The position numbers and the translations under genes were made by a program. The notes under the pieces are model-generated. The model saw nothing but the letters and a program-made list of their open reading frames with translations. It was not told the origin of the DNA and searched no databases. From assembly GCA_017434455.1 (NCBI GenBank), contig JAFRFG010000054.1, positions 1 to 64,000 of the forward strand: DNA of 64,000 nucleotides, given 5' to 3'. Positions 51,348 to 61,660 of the stretch are shown piece after piece. This stretch comes from Thermoguttaceae bacterium (GTDB lineage: Bacteria; Planctomycetota; Planctomycetia; Pirellulales; Thermoguttaceae). The number at the start of each line of letters is the position of its first letter. Position 1 is the stretch's first letter.

Positions 51348-51389
51348 GTAAACCTTCCCCCCGCGCGCTTGAGCGGGGGGAAGGTTTAC
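51348..51389 (-). terminator. Terminator after hisF
   Basis: GTAAACCTTCCCCCCGC (51348-51364) and GCGGGGGGAAGGTTTAC (51373-51389) form a perfect 17-base-pair stem. On the - strand it is followed by TGTTTTGT. It begins 23 bases after the hisF stop. Confidence 0.8.
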
Positions 51390-51411
51390 CCTCCTTTAAG
51401 TTAAGGAGAAA

Positions 51412-52176
51412 TTACAGACGCACAGGAATCCCCTTCTCTTTGAGGAATTCCTTCATCTGGCGGATCGTGAACGTCCCGAAGTGCGCGATCGAAGCGACCA
51501 GAAGGGCGTCCGCGTGTCCCTCGACGACCCCCGCGTAGAGGTCTTCCAAAGAACCGGCCCCGCCGGAAGCGATCACCGGGAGCTTCACCGCGTCGGCGAT
51601 GGCCCGGGTCATCGGCAGATCGTAGCCGGTCTGCATCCCGTCGGCATCCATACTCGTCGGGAGAATGGCGCCGGCGCCGAGCGACTCGCAGCGCTTGGCC
51701 CACTCGACCGCGTCGATCCCGGCCCCCTCGGTACCGCCGTTGATCATCACCTCGAAGCCGCTGGGAAGAGTCGCCGACTGACGAGTATCAATGGCGACGG
51801 TGATCCGGTCGGAACCGAACCGCTTCGCGGCTTCCTCGATCAGCTCCGGGCGGCGAACCGCGGCGGTGTTGATCGAAAGACGGGAGACGCCGACATCGAG
51901 CATCTCTTGGATGTCATCGACCGTGCGGATTCCTCCACCGACGGTAAGCGGAACCGAGATCGCGGCGACCGTCCGCTTGACCGCTTCGATCAATGTCTTG
52001 CGTCCCTCGACCGTCGCGGTGATATCGAGAAACGCCAGCTCATCGGCACCAGCGTCGCAGTAGGCCTTGGCGTTTTCGGCGGGATCGCCAATCTCCTTGA
52101 GATTGACGAAGTTGACCCCCTTCACGAGGCGTCCATCCTTCACATCGAGACACGGAATGATTCTTCTGTAATCCAT
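51412..52176 (-). CDS. hisF: Imidazole glycerol phosphate synthase cyclase subunit
   Basis: The 254-residue TIM barrel starts DYRRIIPCLDVKDGRLVKGVNF, in which Asp of CLDVKDG is the first catalytic residue. It continues ELAFLDITA, VGGGIRTVDDIQEML, VSRLSINTAAV and ends with LPTSMDADGMQTGYDLPMT and VIASGGAGSLEDL, which carry the second Asp and the phosphate-binding loops. With HisH it makes imidazole glycerol phosphate and AICAR. GGAGG precedes ATG 52176. No other his gene is nearby, so histidine genes are scattered in this genome. Confidence 0.96.
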   Translation of the reverse strand: MDYRRIIPCLDVKDGRLVKGVNFVNLKEIGDPAENAKAYCDAGADELAFLDITATVEGRKTLIEAVKRTVAAISVPLTVGGGIRTVDDIQEMLDVGVSRLSINTAAVRRPELIEEAAKRFGSDRITVAIDTRQSATLPSGFEVMINGGTEGAGIDAVEWAKRCESLGAGAILPTSMDADGMQTGYDLPMTRAIADAVKLPVIASGGAGSLEDLYAGVVEGHADALLVASIAHFGTFTIRQMKEFLKEKGIPVRL

Positions 52177-52232
52177 CGTTCCTCCTTCTTAACTGTTTGT
52201 TGGATGCGTACTGGTGATTGATTGACGAACTA

Positions 52233-52250
52233 TTGTTACTAACGTAACAA
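52233..52250. promoter_or_regulatory. Dyad TTGTTAC-TAAC-GTAACAA between alaS and hisF
   Basis: A perfect 7-base inverted repeat with a 4-base centre, 2 bases past the alaS stop and about 57 bases before hisF. It could be an operator for hisF or a weak hairpin; the sequence alone does not decide. Confidence 0.3.
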
Positions 52251-52251
52251 A

Positions 52252-54867
52252 CTAACTGAGTTTTTCTTCGATCCACGCGGCCGCGGCCTTGAGCGTCTCG
52301 CCGATCCCCGCGGGGTTCTTCCCGCCGGCCTGCGCCATATCGGGACGGCCGCCGCCTCCCCCTTGGATCGGCTTGGAGATCGCTTTGATCCAGTCGACCG
52401 AGGAGAGCTTCTTCGCCACGAGGTCTTTCGACAGCGCGGCCAGAAGGATCACTTTCCCTTCGTCGGTCTTGCTGGCCAAGACCACGGCGCAGGGGGACGC
52501 CTTCGATCGAATCTTATCGATCGCCTCGCGAAGGATGCCCGGGTCCTGATTCTCCAGCGCGGCGGTGATGACGTTCACGCCGCCGACCCGCTTGGCGCCC
52601 TCGATGAGGGAATCGACCGAAAGCCCCTCTTTGCGGGCGGCGGTCTCAAGCTGCTTGCGCAGCTTCTTGCCGTTTTCGATCAGCGTATTGACCCGCGCGG
52701 GAATATCGGCCAGCGAAACCTTCAAGGTCCCGGCCAGCTGACCGACCAGCGAATCGAGCTGCTGGACCCGATCGACCGCGGCCATCCCCGTCAAGGCGGT
52801 GATACGCCGCGTTCCGGCCGACACCGACTCCTCGGCGATGATCTTGCACATCCCGACCTTGCCGGTGTTCTTCAGGTGGGTTCCGCCGCACAGTTCCTTG
52901 GATTCCCCCATCACGACCACGCGGACCAGATCGGGGTACTTCTCGCCGAAGAGCATCATCGCGCCGAGTTCACGCGCCTTGTCAATCGGCAGAACGTGGG
53001 TCACGACCGGGTGATCGGCGAGGATCATCGCGTTGACGTCCCGCTCGATCGCCGTGAGCGTCTCGTGATCGATCGCCTTGTTGTGCGTGAAGTCGAACCG
53101 AAGGATATCGCAGTCGACCTTCGATCCCTGCTGCTCGGCGTGGCCGCCGAGATGCTTGCGCAGCGCCGCGTGAAGAAGGTGCGTGGCCGAGTGGGCGCGG
53201 CTGGTTCCGGCGCGGCGCTCGGCGTCGACCTCGGCGCGGACAATGTCGCCGGTTTTGACGGCGCCTTCGGTGAGCTTGCCGCAGTGGACGATATATTCAC
53301 CGTCGTACCGCGCGGCCGATACGGCGAACCGGAACTTGTCGCAGCAGAGCGTCCCGATATCACCGACCTGTCCCCCCTTCTCGGCGTAGAACGGGGTCTT
53401 GTCGAGCAGGATGGTGACTTCGTCGGCTGCGCCGTCGGCCGAATCGACCAGCTCGCCGCCGCGCAGAATCGCCAGAACCCGGGCGTCGTCGACGCGGAGC
53501 GTCTCGTAGCCGAGGAATTCCGGCGGGTTATTCGCCTTTTTGACCGCGTCGAGCGGATCGTCCTTGAACAGAAGGTTCTTCTCGCCGGTTCCGGAGATCT
53601 CGCCGTGGCGGGCCATCTCTTTCTTGAAGCCGTCCCAGTCGAAGCCGAAATTCTCTTCCGCGGCCATCGTCTCGAACAACTCCGGCGGGAAACCGTAGGT
53701 CTGGTACATCTCGAAGGCGTCGGCGCCGGAGATAACCTTCCCGCCATTGGCCTTGGTCGACCGGAAGACATTCTCGATGCGTCCCAGGCCGGCGTCGATG
53801 GTGCCGAGGAAGTGGGTCTCCTCACCGGTAATGATCTCTTGAACACGCGGGATCGTTTCGGACAGTTCCGGATACGGCGTCTTCATCAAATCGGCGACCA
53901 CCGGAACCAGATGGGCCAGGAACGGCTTGTCCATCCCCATCTGAACCCCGTCGAGAACCGCGCGGCGCAGAAGCCGGCGAATGACGTATTTCTCTTCTTT
54001 GTTCCCCGGGTAGACGTTCTCGTGAATGGCGAAGGTACAGGCGCGAATGTGGTCGGCGATACGGCGCAGACGGCGGCCGTCCTCGTTGGTCAGGTCGTTC
54101 TCGTCGTACTTCCGGCCGCAGACCTCGGCGGCCGCCAGAACCAGCGGCTTGAGGATATCGATATGGAAGTTCGTCGTGACTCCCTGAAGCGCCGCGGCCG
54201 TACGCTCCAGCCCCATGCCGGTATCGATGTTTTTGCTCGGGAGGGGTTCCAGGTTGTTGGGCGGATCGCCGACGCGGTTGAACTGGGTGAAGACCAAGTT
54301 CCAGATTTCGACCTCGCCGAGCGGGGTGTGATAGTAGATCTCGCTGCACGGACCGCAGACACCGTCGGGCCCCTGGCTCGGAGCGCTGGCCGGCCAGAAG
54401 TTCTCGTCCTCATCGAGGAACTGGAGACGGTCTTTCGGCAGGCCGATCTCGTTGGTCCAAATATCGGCGGCCTCCTGGTCGTCGAGGAAGACGGTCGCCG
54501 ACAGCGAGGCGGGATCGAGCCCCAGCCACTGTTTCTCGGTCAGGAACTCCCACGCCCAGTGGATCGCCTCACGCTTGAAGTAATCGCCGAAACTAAAGTT
54601 CCCCAGCATTTCGAAGAAGGTGTGGTGGTACGCCGTCCGGCCGACGTTGTCGATGTCGCCGGTGCGAAGGCACTTCTGACAGGTCGTCGCGCGGGTGAAC
54701 TCGAGTTTGCAGCGGCCGAGGAAGTGGTCTTTGAATTGGTTCATCCCGGCCGGGGTGAAAAGAACCGAAGGATCCCAACGCGGCACCAGCACATCGCTCG
54801 GCCGTCTGACGCATCCCTTCGTCTCGAAAAAGGAAAGATACTTTTCGCGAATTTCGTTGGTTTTCAT
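52252..54867 (-). CDS. alaS: Alanyl-tRNA synthetase
   Basis: The true start is probably ATG 54867 (MKTNEIREKYLSFFETKGC), giving 871 residues; the frame is open to 54924. All parts are present: the catalytic core with LFTPAGMNQFKDHFLG, RTGDIDNVGRTAYHHTFFEMLGNFSFGDYFK (in adjoining parts) and GMGLERTAA; the editing domain with HSATHLLHAALRKHLG and CGGTHLKNTG, which supply the zinc-binding HxxxH and CxxxH; and the C-Ala domain ending GGGGGRPDMAQAGGK. It charges tRNA-Ala, one copy of which is at 40855. Confidence 0.97.
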   Translation of the reverse strand: MKTNEIREKYLSFFETKGCVRRPSDVLVPRWDPSVLFTPAGMNQFKDHFLGRCKLEFTRATTCQKCLRTGDIDNVGRTAYHHTFFEMLGNFSFGDYFKREAIHWAWEFLTEKQWLGLDPASLSATVFLDDQEAADIWTNEIGLPKDRLQFLDEDENFWPASAPSQGPDGVCGPCSEIYYHTPLGEVEIWNLVFTQFNRVGDPPNNLEPLPSKNIDTGMGLERTAAALQGVTTNFHIDILKPLVLAAAEVCGRKYDENDLTNEDGRRLRRIADHIRACTFAIHENVYPGNKEEKYVIRRLLRRAVLDGVQMGMDKPFLAHLVPVVADLMKTPYPELSETIPRVQEIITGEETHFLGTIDAGLGRIENVFRSTKANGGKVISGADAFEMYQTYGFPPELFETMAAEENFGFDWDGFKKEMARHGEISGTGEKNLLFKDDPLDAVKKANNPPEFLGYETLRVDDARVLAILRGGELVDSADGAADEVTILLDKTPFYAEKGGQVGDIGTLCCDKFRFAVSAARYDGEYIVHCGKLTEGAVKTGDIVRAEVDAERRAGTSRAHSATHLLHAALRKHLGGHAEQQGSKVDCDILRFDFTHNKAIDHETLTAIERDVNAMILADHPVVTHVLPIDKARELGAMMLFGEKYPDLVRVVVMGESKELCGGTHLKNTGKVGMCKIIAEESVSAGTRRITALTGMAAVDRVQQLDSLVGQLAGTLKVSLADIPARVNTLIENGKKLRKQLETAARKEGLSVDSLIEGAKRVGGVNVITAALENQDPGILREAIDKIRSKASPCAVVLASKTDEGKVILLAALSKDLVAKKLSSVDWIKAISKPIQGGGGGRPDMAQAGGKNPAGIGETLKAAAAWIEEKLS

Positions 54868-54935
54868 CGTTCGTTTTTCTTGAATGGGGGTTGATGTTTT
54901 TCGTCCAATGAAAAAACGGCGCAAACCACCGGGAT

Positions 54936-56630
54936 TTACGACTTGGCGGCCAGTTTCGCCCAGGTGTCGCGCAGCGATACCACCCGGTTAAAAACGGGGT
55001 TCTCGGGGGTGGAGCACTGGTCGGGGTAGAAATAGCCGATTCTCTCGAACTGATACCGGACCTCACCGGCGGTCGCTTCCCGCCCCAAAACCGGTTCGAG
55101 CTTCGCGCCGCGGAGAACCTCCAAAGAATCGGGATTGAGGTACTCTTTGTAGTCGAGAGGATTGGCGGCGTCGTCCGGGTTCTCAACCGAGAAGAGCCGG
55201 TCGTAGAGCCGGACCTCGGCGTCGACCGCCGTCGGGGCGGCGACCCAATGGATGGTCCCGCGAACCTTGCGCCCATCGGGAGCGTCGCCGCCGCGGGTGG
55301 CGGGGTCGTACGTCCCGTGAACCTCGATCACTTCACCGGAGGCGTCCTTGACGCAGCCGGTACAGGTCACCAGATACGCCCAGCGCAGACGAACTTCCTG
55401 CCCCGGGGTCAGACGGAAATACTTCTTGGGGGCGTCTTCCATGAAGTCCTCCCGCTCGATCCAAAGCTCGCGGGCAAACGGAACCTGCCGCGTGCCGTCG
55501 GCCTCGTCCTCGGGATTGTTCACCGCGGTAAGCTGCTCGACCTGCCCTTCCGGGTAGTTGTCGATGATCAGCTTGATCGGGCGAAGCACCGCCATACGGC
55601 GCTGAGCCGTCTTGTTGAGGTCTTCGCGGATCGAATTTTCGAGGACCGTCATATCGATGGTGCTGTTGAATTTCGCCACGCCGATCGTCTTGCAGAAGTT
55701 TCGGATCGACTGCGGGGTATAACCGCGGCGGCGGTAGCCGCAGATCGTCGGCATGCGGGGATCATCCCAGCCGGAGACATAATTGCCTTTGACCAGCTCC
55801 AGCAGTTTGCGCTTGCTCATCACCGTGTAGGTGAGATTCAAACGGGCAAACTCGATCTGCTGGGGATGATAGATACCGAGTCGGTCGAGGAACCAGTCGT
55901 AGAGCGGACGATGATGCTCGAACTCCAGCGTGCAGATGGAGTGGGTGATCCCCTCGATGGAGTCTTCCAGGCCGTGGGCCCAGTCGTACATCGGGTAGAT
56001 GCACCATTGGGTGCCGGTGCGATGGTGCTCGGCGTGGAGGATCCGGTACATGACCGGGTCGCGCATGTTAAAGTTCGGCGAGGCCATATCGATCTTCGCC
56101 CGAAGAGTCTTGGAGCCGTCGGGGAATTCACCGTTCTTCATCCGCTCGAACAGATCGAGGTTCTCCTCCACCGACCGGTTGCGCCAGGGGGACTCGGTCC
56201 CCGGTTCGGTCGGGGTGCCGCGGGCGGCGCGGACCTCTTCCTGCGACATATCGCAGACATAGGCGTCTCCCTGACGGATCAGCTGAAGCGCCCACTGGTA
56301 CATCTGCTGGAAATAACTCGAGGCGAAAAAGAGACGGTCGTCCCACTTGGCCCCCAGCCAGGCGACATCTTTTTTGATGGACTCGACGTACTCGGTCTCT
56401 TCTTTGGCCGGGTTGGTGTCGTCAAAACGAAGATTGAAGAGCCCGTTGTTCTCTTGGGCCATCGCGTAGTTGAGGCAGATCGACTTCGCGTGCCCTATGT
56501 GGAGATAACCGTTCGGCTCGGGGGGAAAGCGGGTGTGAACCTTCTGCTGAAATTTTCCGCTGGCGTTATCGTCGGCTATGATCTGCTGGATAAAGTGAAG
56601 CGGACGTTTCCCCTCGGACGGATCGGTCAT
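54936..56630 (-). CDS. glnS: Glutaminyl-tRNA synthetase
   Basis: This 564-residue class I synthetase has [19 protein letters not shown] near residues 27-45 with the HIGH motif, [27 protein letters not shown] near 270 as the KMSKS equivalent, and the C-terminal anticodon-binding beta barrels (RFAREL.., [18 protein letters not shown]). The [14 protein letters not shown] form and the tail identify GlnRS rather than GluRS. Presence of GlnRS means the genome need not use the Glu-tRNA-Gln amidotransferase route. It sits 68 bases upstream of alaS on the same strand. Confidence 0.95.
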   Translation of the reverse strand: MTDPSEGKRPLHFIQQIIADDNASGKFQQKVHTRFPPEPNGYLHIGHAKSICLNYAMAQENNGLFNLRFDDTNPAKEETEYVESIKKDVAWLGAKWDDRLFFASSYFQQMYQWALQLIRQGDAYVCDMSQEEVRAARGTPTEPGTESPWRNRSVEENLDLFERMKNGEFPDGSKTLRAKIDMASPNFNMRDPVMYRILHAEHHRTGTQWCIYPMYDWAHGLEDSIEGITHSICTLEFEHHRPLYDWFLDRLGIYHPQQIEFARLNLTYTVMSKRKLLELVKGNYVSGWDDPRMPTICGYRRRGYTPQSIRNFCKTIGVAKFNSTIDMTVLENSIREDLNKTAQRRMAVLRPIKLIIDNYPEGQVEQLTAVNNPEDEADGTRQVPFARELWIEREDFMEDAPKKYFRLTPGQEVRLRWAYLVTCTGCVKDASGEVIEVHGTYDPATRGGDAPDGRKVRGTIHWVAAPTAVDAEVRLYDRLFSVENPDDAANPLDYKEYLNPDSLEVLRGAKLEPVLGREATAGEVRYQFERIGYFYPDQCSTPENPVFNRVVSLRDTWAKLAAKS

Positions 56631-56668
56631 AGAGCAACCCTTTCAAGTAAGAAAAAACTCTAGGCGGC

Positions 56669-56696
56669 ATTATAACCCCGGTCGTAAAACCAACAA
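56669..56696 (-). promoter_or_regulatory. Promoter for glnS
   Basis: Read on -: TTGTTG, 16 bases, TATAAT, about 39 bases before ATG 56630. Confidence 0.5.
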
Positions 56697-56715
56697 GTGT
56701 AGAGAGGGTCAATTC

Positions 56716-58263
56716 CTAAAAGCGCATCGAACGGACGAACCGCGCCTCAAAATCGGGATCACCGGCCAGGTCGACCGTTTCGGTGGCCCGGCGCAGTTCG
56801 GAGGCAGTCTTTCCCAGCTCGGGGAAGCGGGCCGCCAGCGCCGCCCCTTCCAAAGAAGAATTGCCCAAATAGTTCAGACGCTCATCGGCCAGCGCCTCGG
56901 GAAACAGCCCGACGCGGCGGGCCGAGGCGCAGCTCAAATGGGCCCCCAGGGCGCCGGCCACATAAAGGCCGGCCAGATCACCGACCTGGATCCCCGCGCG
57001 CTGAAGGAGAATCTCCACACCAGCTTTCATCGCGCCGACGGCCAGCTGGAACTGGCGGATATCTCCCTGGGTCACGACAATATCCCCCTGCCCCGCGGAG
57101 GAATCGCCCAGGAAAAACGCTCTTTGGCCGTGGAGCGTCTCCAGACGTGCCAAGCGCGGAAGAGGAAGATCGGCGCTCGGGGAGACAAAACGGCCGCTGG
57201 GCAGCAGAACCCCGACGCGCAGCAGTTCCGCGACAATATCGAATACTCCCGAGCCGCAAAGCCCGATAGGAGGGCAATCCCCGATCGTGTGAAAGGGAGG
57301 CCGCGCGGTGAAGTCGACCCGATCGACGGCGCCGGAGACCGCCATGGAACCGCAGCGGATATGTCCCCCCTCAAAGACCGGGCCGGCGGCGGTGGAAGCG
57401 GCTAAGAAACGACCGTTGTGAGCGAGAATAATCTCGCCGTTGGTTCCCAGATCTATGAGAAGAACCGGCCCGGAGAAATCGAGTGCTCCTTTTTGGCGCA
57501 AAAGGAGCAGCCCCGCGGTGAGATCTCCGCCGACGAATCGGGAAAGAAGCGGAAGCGTCACTACAGGGGTCTTTTGCGGCAGCGGCCATGCCAGATCACC
57601 GGCGGTAAGCGGCGGAAACTCATACACCGGCGGTTCAAAGGGGAGATGCCCCATCGGCGAGGGATCCAGGCCGTGAAAGATCAGGGACATCACGCTGTTC
57701 CCCGCCGCCGCCACACGTTCCATCGCCCCCTTTGGGGGAAGCTGGGCCGCTAAGCCGGCCAGAAGCGCGCCGACGGCGTCGAGCAGCGTTCGGCGCAGAA
57801 GAGACAACCCCTGTGGGGTGCCTGCCATCTGGAGACGAGAAAGAAGATCGGCGCCGAATCGGCGCTGCGGGTTGCGGCAGCCGGCGTGGGCGAGGACCTT
57901 TCCGGTATCGATATCGATCAGCGCGGCGGCTAAAGTTGTGGTCCCAAGATCGACCGCCGCGGCAAATCGTCCGCCGCCGCGGGGAGAGGCGCACCGCTCG
58001 ACGGCGACACGAAACTCGTCCTCGCCCGCGTCGGCGCGCGGCGGATCGGGGACGCGGACGATCAGATCACGATCGATGACCGCGGCGCAGGCCAAGACCG
58101 ACTCGAACCGGTCGGGGGCGCAAAGCGGCGCGACCGAAACGCGGCAGCGGCCGCAGCGGCCGCAGGCCGCGCAGCCGCTGTCGATAAAAAAGCCGAGGCG
58201 GCGAAGAACCGTCAGCAGCGTCTCGCCCCGGCAGGAATCGGCGTCACAGAGGAATACCGACAT
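56716..58263 (-). CDS. RACo-like 2Fe-2S and ASKHA-domain protein (DUF4445)
   Basis: This 515-residue protein begins with a short ferredoxin-like domain: Cys 31, 34, 37 and 40 in GCAACGRCGRCRV and Cys 59, enough for a 2Fe-2S centre. An ASKHA-type ATPase follows, with DLGTTTLAAALIDIDTG near 102-118, NPQRRFGADLLSRL, LLIDLGTNGEIILAHNG near 263-279, and AAGPVFEGGHIRCG near 284-297. This is the layout of reductive activators of corrinoid-dependent methyltransferases (RACo, RamA-like). No corrinoid protein or methyltransferase lies in the window, so the partner is unknown. Confidence 0.82.
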   Translation of the reverse strand: MSVFLCDADSCRGETLLTVLRRLGFFIDSGCAACGRCGRCRVSVAPLCAPDRFESVLACAAVIDRDLIVRVPDPPRADAGEDEFRVAVERCASPRGGGRFAAAVDLGTTTLAAALIDIDTGKVLAHAGCRNPQRRFGADLLSRLQMAGTPQGLSLLRRTLLDAVGALLAGLAAQLPPKGAMERVAAAGNSVMSLIFHGLDPSPMGHLPFEPPVYEFPPLTAGDLAWPLPQKTPVVTLPLLSRFVGGDLTAGLLLLRQKGALDFSGPVLLIDLGTNGEIILAHNGRFLAASTAAGPVFEGGHIRCGSMAVSGAVDRVDFTARPPFHTIGDCPPIGLCGSGVFDIVAELLRVGVLLPSGRFVSPSADLPLPRLARLETLHGQRAFFLGDSSAGQGDIVVTQGDIRQFQLAVGAMKAGVEILLQRAGIQVGDLAGLYVAGALGAHLSCASARRVGLFPEALADERLNYLGNSSLEGAALAARFPELGKTASELRRATETVDLAGDPDFEARFVRSMRF

Positions 58264-58278
58264 CCGTGCGCCCGTCTT

Positions 58279-61200
58279 TTAAGAGTCCTCTTCGATCCGC
58301 TTTTTCTCCCGCTTCGCGAACAGGCCGGCCCAGAACTCACGGTTCTTCTGAATCACCGCGTAGAGCGCCGGAACAAAGAGGATACCGACGGTTGTGGCCA
58401 AGCACATCCCGCAGAACGTCGTTCGGCCGATCGCCACGCGGCTGCCGGCGCCGGCGCCGGTGGCCAGTACCAGCGGGAGGACACCAAAGATGAACGAAAG
58501 GGCCGTCATCAACACGGCGCGGTAACGCTGGCCGGCGCCGGAAAGGGCCGCGTCGTTGACGCTCTTGCCCGATTCCCGCTCAACCTTCGAGAACTCGACC
58601 ATCAGGATCGCGTTCTTGGCCGCCAAACCGATAAGCATGATCAACCCCAGCTGCGAGTAGATCGACAGCGGTGTTTTCATCATGGTCATTCCGATCACTA
58701 TCTTGAACTGATCGAGGACGGAGGACACGCCCATCCATTTGAACATCGAAAGGGTCTCGCCGAACATCGTGAACAGGAGCAGCCCCGCCATGGCTCCCAG
58801 CATCGCGACGGCCACCGAAAGAACGACCGAAATCGGAATCGTCCAGCTTTCGTATTGGGCCACCAGGAAGAGGTAGGCGAAAATCAGCGCCGCCCCCAAC
58901 AAAATACCGATCTTCCCCTGGTTCTTCCGCTCTTGGTAACTCATATCCTTCCACTCGATGTGCATCGAACGCGGAAGCTCGATCTGCTCCATGCGCTTCA
59001 TGAAGTCTCCGGTACTCGTTCCCGGGGCGCACTGAACGGTGAAGTCGGCGCTGATGAGCTGGTTGAATCGCTGGATAATGCGGGGACCGACGGTATAGGT
59101 GACCTTCGCCAAGGCGCTGAACGGGACCATTTCGCCGTCGTTGTTGGGAAAGTAGATGTTCGTGATATCGTCGATCGAGCCGCGGTCATCTTCCTGCGAT
59201 TGAATCTTCACCTTAAAGGTGTAACCCAGAAGGTTGAAGTCGTTGACGTAGTACGAGGCAAGTTTGCTCTGAAGGCCGGTAAAGATGCGGCTGACCGGGA
59301 CGTTGAGCATCTCGGCGCGGTCACGGTCAATCTCCAGCTCGAGCTGCTGGTTCTCGGCGTTGTAGCTGGAGAACGCGTAGTAGGTCTCGGGAAAGATCGC
59401 CTTGTCGGTCTGGATCTTCCCGGTGAATTGCTTCGCCTCGGCCGAGAGCTCCGGGGGGGAGACCTCACCGTTGGCGCAGATAACCCCCGAGATACTCGCC
59501 ATGCCGAGCCCGGGGATCGCCGGAGGAGCGAAACACATCACCTTCGCCTCGGGGATATCGTTGCATGCCTCCTGCGCCTTCTGCAGGATAGCGCCGATCT
59601 GAAGCTCGGGGGTCTTTCGCTTATCCCAGGTCGAAAGCTTCACCACGCCGAGACCGAGGTTTTCTCCCTGGCCGGCGACAAAGCTGTAACCGGAGACACG
59701 CAGGACCGTCTCGACGCCGGGAATGGCGAGCATCTTCTTTTCAAATGTATCCATCACCTCGGACGTGCGTGCCAGAGCCGCTCCCGGAGGAAGCTCGATA
59801 CTGCACATAATCGCCCCTTTGTCTTCGTCGGGGAGGAACGAGGTAGGCATCGTCTTGAAGAGAAACCCGTCCGCCAGAAAGACCAGCGCGAAAAGAATGA
59901 CCGTCAGCAGGGAACGGCGGACCAAAACCCCTGCCATGGAGACATAAAGTTTTCGGGTCGCGTTAAGGCCGGCGTTAAACGGGACAAAAAGCAGACGCTT
60001 CTTTTTGCGGGCCGGGCGAAGGATCATCGCGCACAACGCCGGGGAGAGCGTCAGGGCGTTCACCGTCGAAATCACCAGCGCGATACACATCGTCGCGCCG
60101 AACTGCAGGTAGATCTGGCCGACCATACCGCCGTAGAAACAGACCGGGACATAAATGGCCAAGGTCACCAGTGTGGTGGCGATCACCGCGCCGGTGATCT
60201 GCTTCATCCCGAGGACGGTCGCCTCCCGCGGCGTCATCCCCTCCTCAATATGCGTCATGACGTTCTCGACCACCACGATTGCGTCGTCGACCAGGGAGCC
60301 GATGACCAAGATCAGGCCGAACATGGTCAGAATATTGATGCTGAACCCAAACGCCCAGAGGAACGGGAAGGTTCCGATCAGCGACACCGGAATGGCGATC
60401 GACGGAATCAGCGTCGCGCGCCAATCCTGGAGGAAGAGATAGGTGATCGCGATCACCAGGATGAGCGCCTCGATGATCGTGCGGACAATCTCTTTGATCG
60501 AGATCTTGATGAACTCGGTCGGGTCATAACCGATGACATAAGAGTAACCCTCGGGGAAACGCTTGGAGAGCTCCTCCAGCCGCGACTTTAAACCGTTCAT
60601 CGTCTCCAGCGCGTTCGCCTCGTCGTAACGGAAGACAGCGACCGGAACACAGCGCTGGCCGTTGATGTAGCCGGCCCCGTTGTAATACTCCGAGCCGAGC
60701 TCGACACGGGCGATATCGGAGATTTTAACGACATTCCCCTGTCCGTCGGACCGCACGACGATGTTCTCGAACTCTTCGGGGGTCTTCAGACGCCCCTTGA
60801 CGTTGATCTTCAGTTCCAGGAAGTCGCTGCTCCCCTCCATACCGACCGAACCGGCCGCCGCCTGGATATTCTGCCCCCGGATAGCGGCCATCACCTCTTG
60901 GACAGACATCCCCATCGCCGACAGACGCATCGGATCGAGCCAGATACGCATCGAGTAGTCGTTCGAGGTAAAGACCTGCGCCGTACTGATGCCGGGGACA
61001 CGAGAGATCTCGTCCTTGATGTTGGTCTTCACGTAGTTGCTCAGGTCCAGAATATCGACCTTATCGGGGTCGGCCAAAAAGGCGACCATGCCGAGAATAT
61101 CGTTCGAACGTTTCTGAACCTGAATACCAATAGTGGTCACTTCCGTCGGAAGAACCGGCTCGGCGCGCTTCACGGCGTTTTGGACGTTGACCTGCGCCAT

Positions 61201-61506
61201 GTCGGAGTTCGTGCCATACTCGAAGACGATCGAGAGCTGGTAGGTACCGCTGTTCGTACTGTTCGAGGAATAATAGAGAAGGTGCTCCAAGCCGTTGATT
61301 TCCGCTTCGATCGGGGCGGCGACCGTATCGGCGATCACCTCGGCGCTCGCCCCGGTGTAGACGGTGGAGACCGTCACCTGCGGCGGAGAGATCTCGGGAT
61401 ACTCGGCGACAGGGAGGTTCGGAATCGCGATCGCTCCGGCAAGCATAAGAACGAGCGAAATAACGATCGCCAGCTTGGGACGGTTGATAAACAGCTGCGA
61501 AATCAT
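58279..61506 (-). CDS. RND efflux pump inner-membrane transporter (HAE1/AcrB family)
   Basis: The 1075-residue transporter is full length. It starts [23 protein letters not shown], has [18 protein letters not shown] near 398-416 with the two proton-relay Asp residues, GAILLPxGA-like [20 protein letters not shown] at the porter domain, and [21 protein letters not shown] with the relay Lys in the C-terminal half. Twelve membrane helices are implied by the usual repeated pattern. It exports hydrophobic compounds in exchange for protons. The adaptor gene lies upstream with a 154-base gap; the outer-membrane channel gene is not next to it. Confidence 0.93.
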   Translation of the reverse strand: MISQLFINRPKLAIVISLVLMLAGAIAIPNLPVAEYPEISPPQVTVSTVYTGASAEVIADTVAAPIEAEINGLEHLLYYSSNSTNSGTYQLSIVFEYGTNSDMAQVNVQNAVKRAEPVLPTEVTTIGIQVQKRSNDILGMVAFLADPDKVDILDLSNYVKTNIKDEISRVPGISTAQVFTSNDYSMRIWLDPMRLSAMGMSVQEVMAAIRGQNIQAAAGSVGMEGSSDFLELKINVKGRLKTPEEFENIVVRSDGQGNVVKISDIARVELGSEYYNGAGYINGQRCVPVAVFRYDEANALETMNGLKSRLEELSKRFPEGYSYVIGYDPTEFIKISIKEIVRTIIEALILVIAITYLFLQDWRATLIPSIAIPVSLIGTFPFLWAFGFSINILTMFGLILVIGSLVDDAIVVVENVMTHIEEGMTPREATVLGMKQITGAVIATTLVTLAIYVPVCFYGGMVGQIYLQFGATMCIALVISTVNALTLSPALCAMILRPARKKKRLLFVPFNAGLNATRKLYVSMAGVLVRRSLLTVILFALVFLADGFLFKTMPTSFLPDEDKGAIMCSIELPPGAALARTSEVMDTFEKKMLAIPGVETVLRVSGYSFVAGQGENLGLGVVKLSTWDKRKTPELQIGAILQKAQEACNDIPEAKVMCFAPPAIPGLGMASISGVICANGEVSPPELSAEAKQFTGKIQTDKAIFPETYYAFSSYNAENQQLELEIDRDRAEMLNVPVSRIFTGLQSKLASYYVNDFNLLGYTFKVKIQSQEDDRGSIDDITNIYFPNNDGEMVPFSALAKVTYTVGPRIIQRFNQLISADFTVQCAPGTSTGDFMKRMEQIELPRSMHIEWKDMSYQERKNQGKIGILLGAALIFAYLFLVAQYESWTIPISVVLSVAVAMLGAMAGLLLFTMFGETLSMFKWMGVSSVLDQFKIVIGMTMMKTPLSIYSQLGLIMLIGLAAKNAILMVEFSKVERESGKSVNDAALSGAGQRYRAVLMTALSFIFGVLPLVLATGAGAGSRVAIGRTTFCGMCLATTVGILFVPALYAVIQKNREFWAGLFAKREKKRIEEDS

Positions 61507-61660
61507 GGATTATCTTTCTCCAGCTCTTTGGTTAATTGCGTTTTTCGGCCAAAGGGGGAATGGAAGAGAAACCTCGTTCCCGGAAGAAAAGCCCCTTTGA
61601 GTCACCCCGGCGTGAAACAGCGCCCCGACACGATTGGAAAGCGCGGAGACTCCCCCCTTG

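Noticed and set aside
52363..54894. An 843-codon open frame on the + strand opposite alaS.
   Set aside because: It is the antisense shadow of a GC-rich conserved gene; it has no ribosome site and no family motif, while alaS on - is unmistakable. The same reasoning removes 4696-6669 (-), 14222-16096 (+), 26924-28357 (+), 28647-30536 (+) and 58855-60591 (+).
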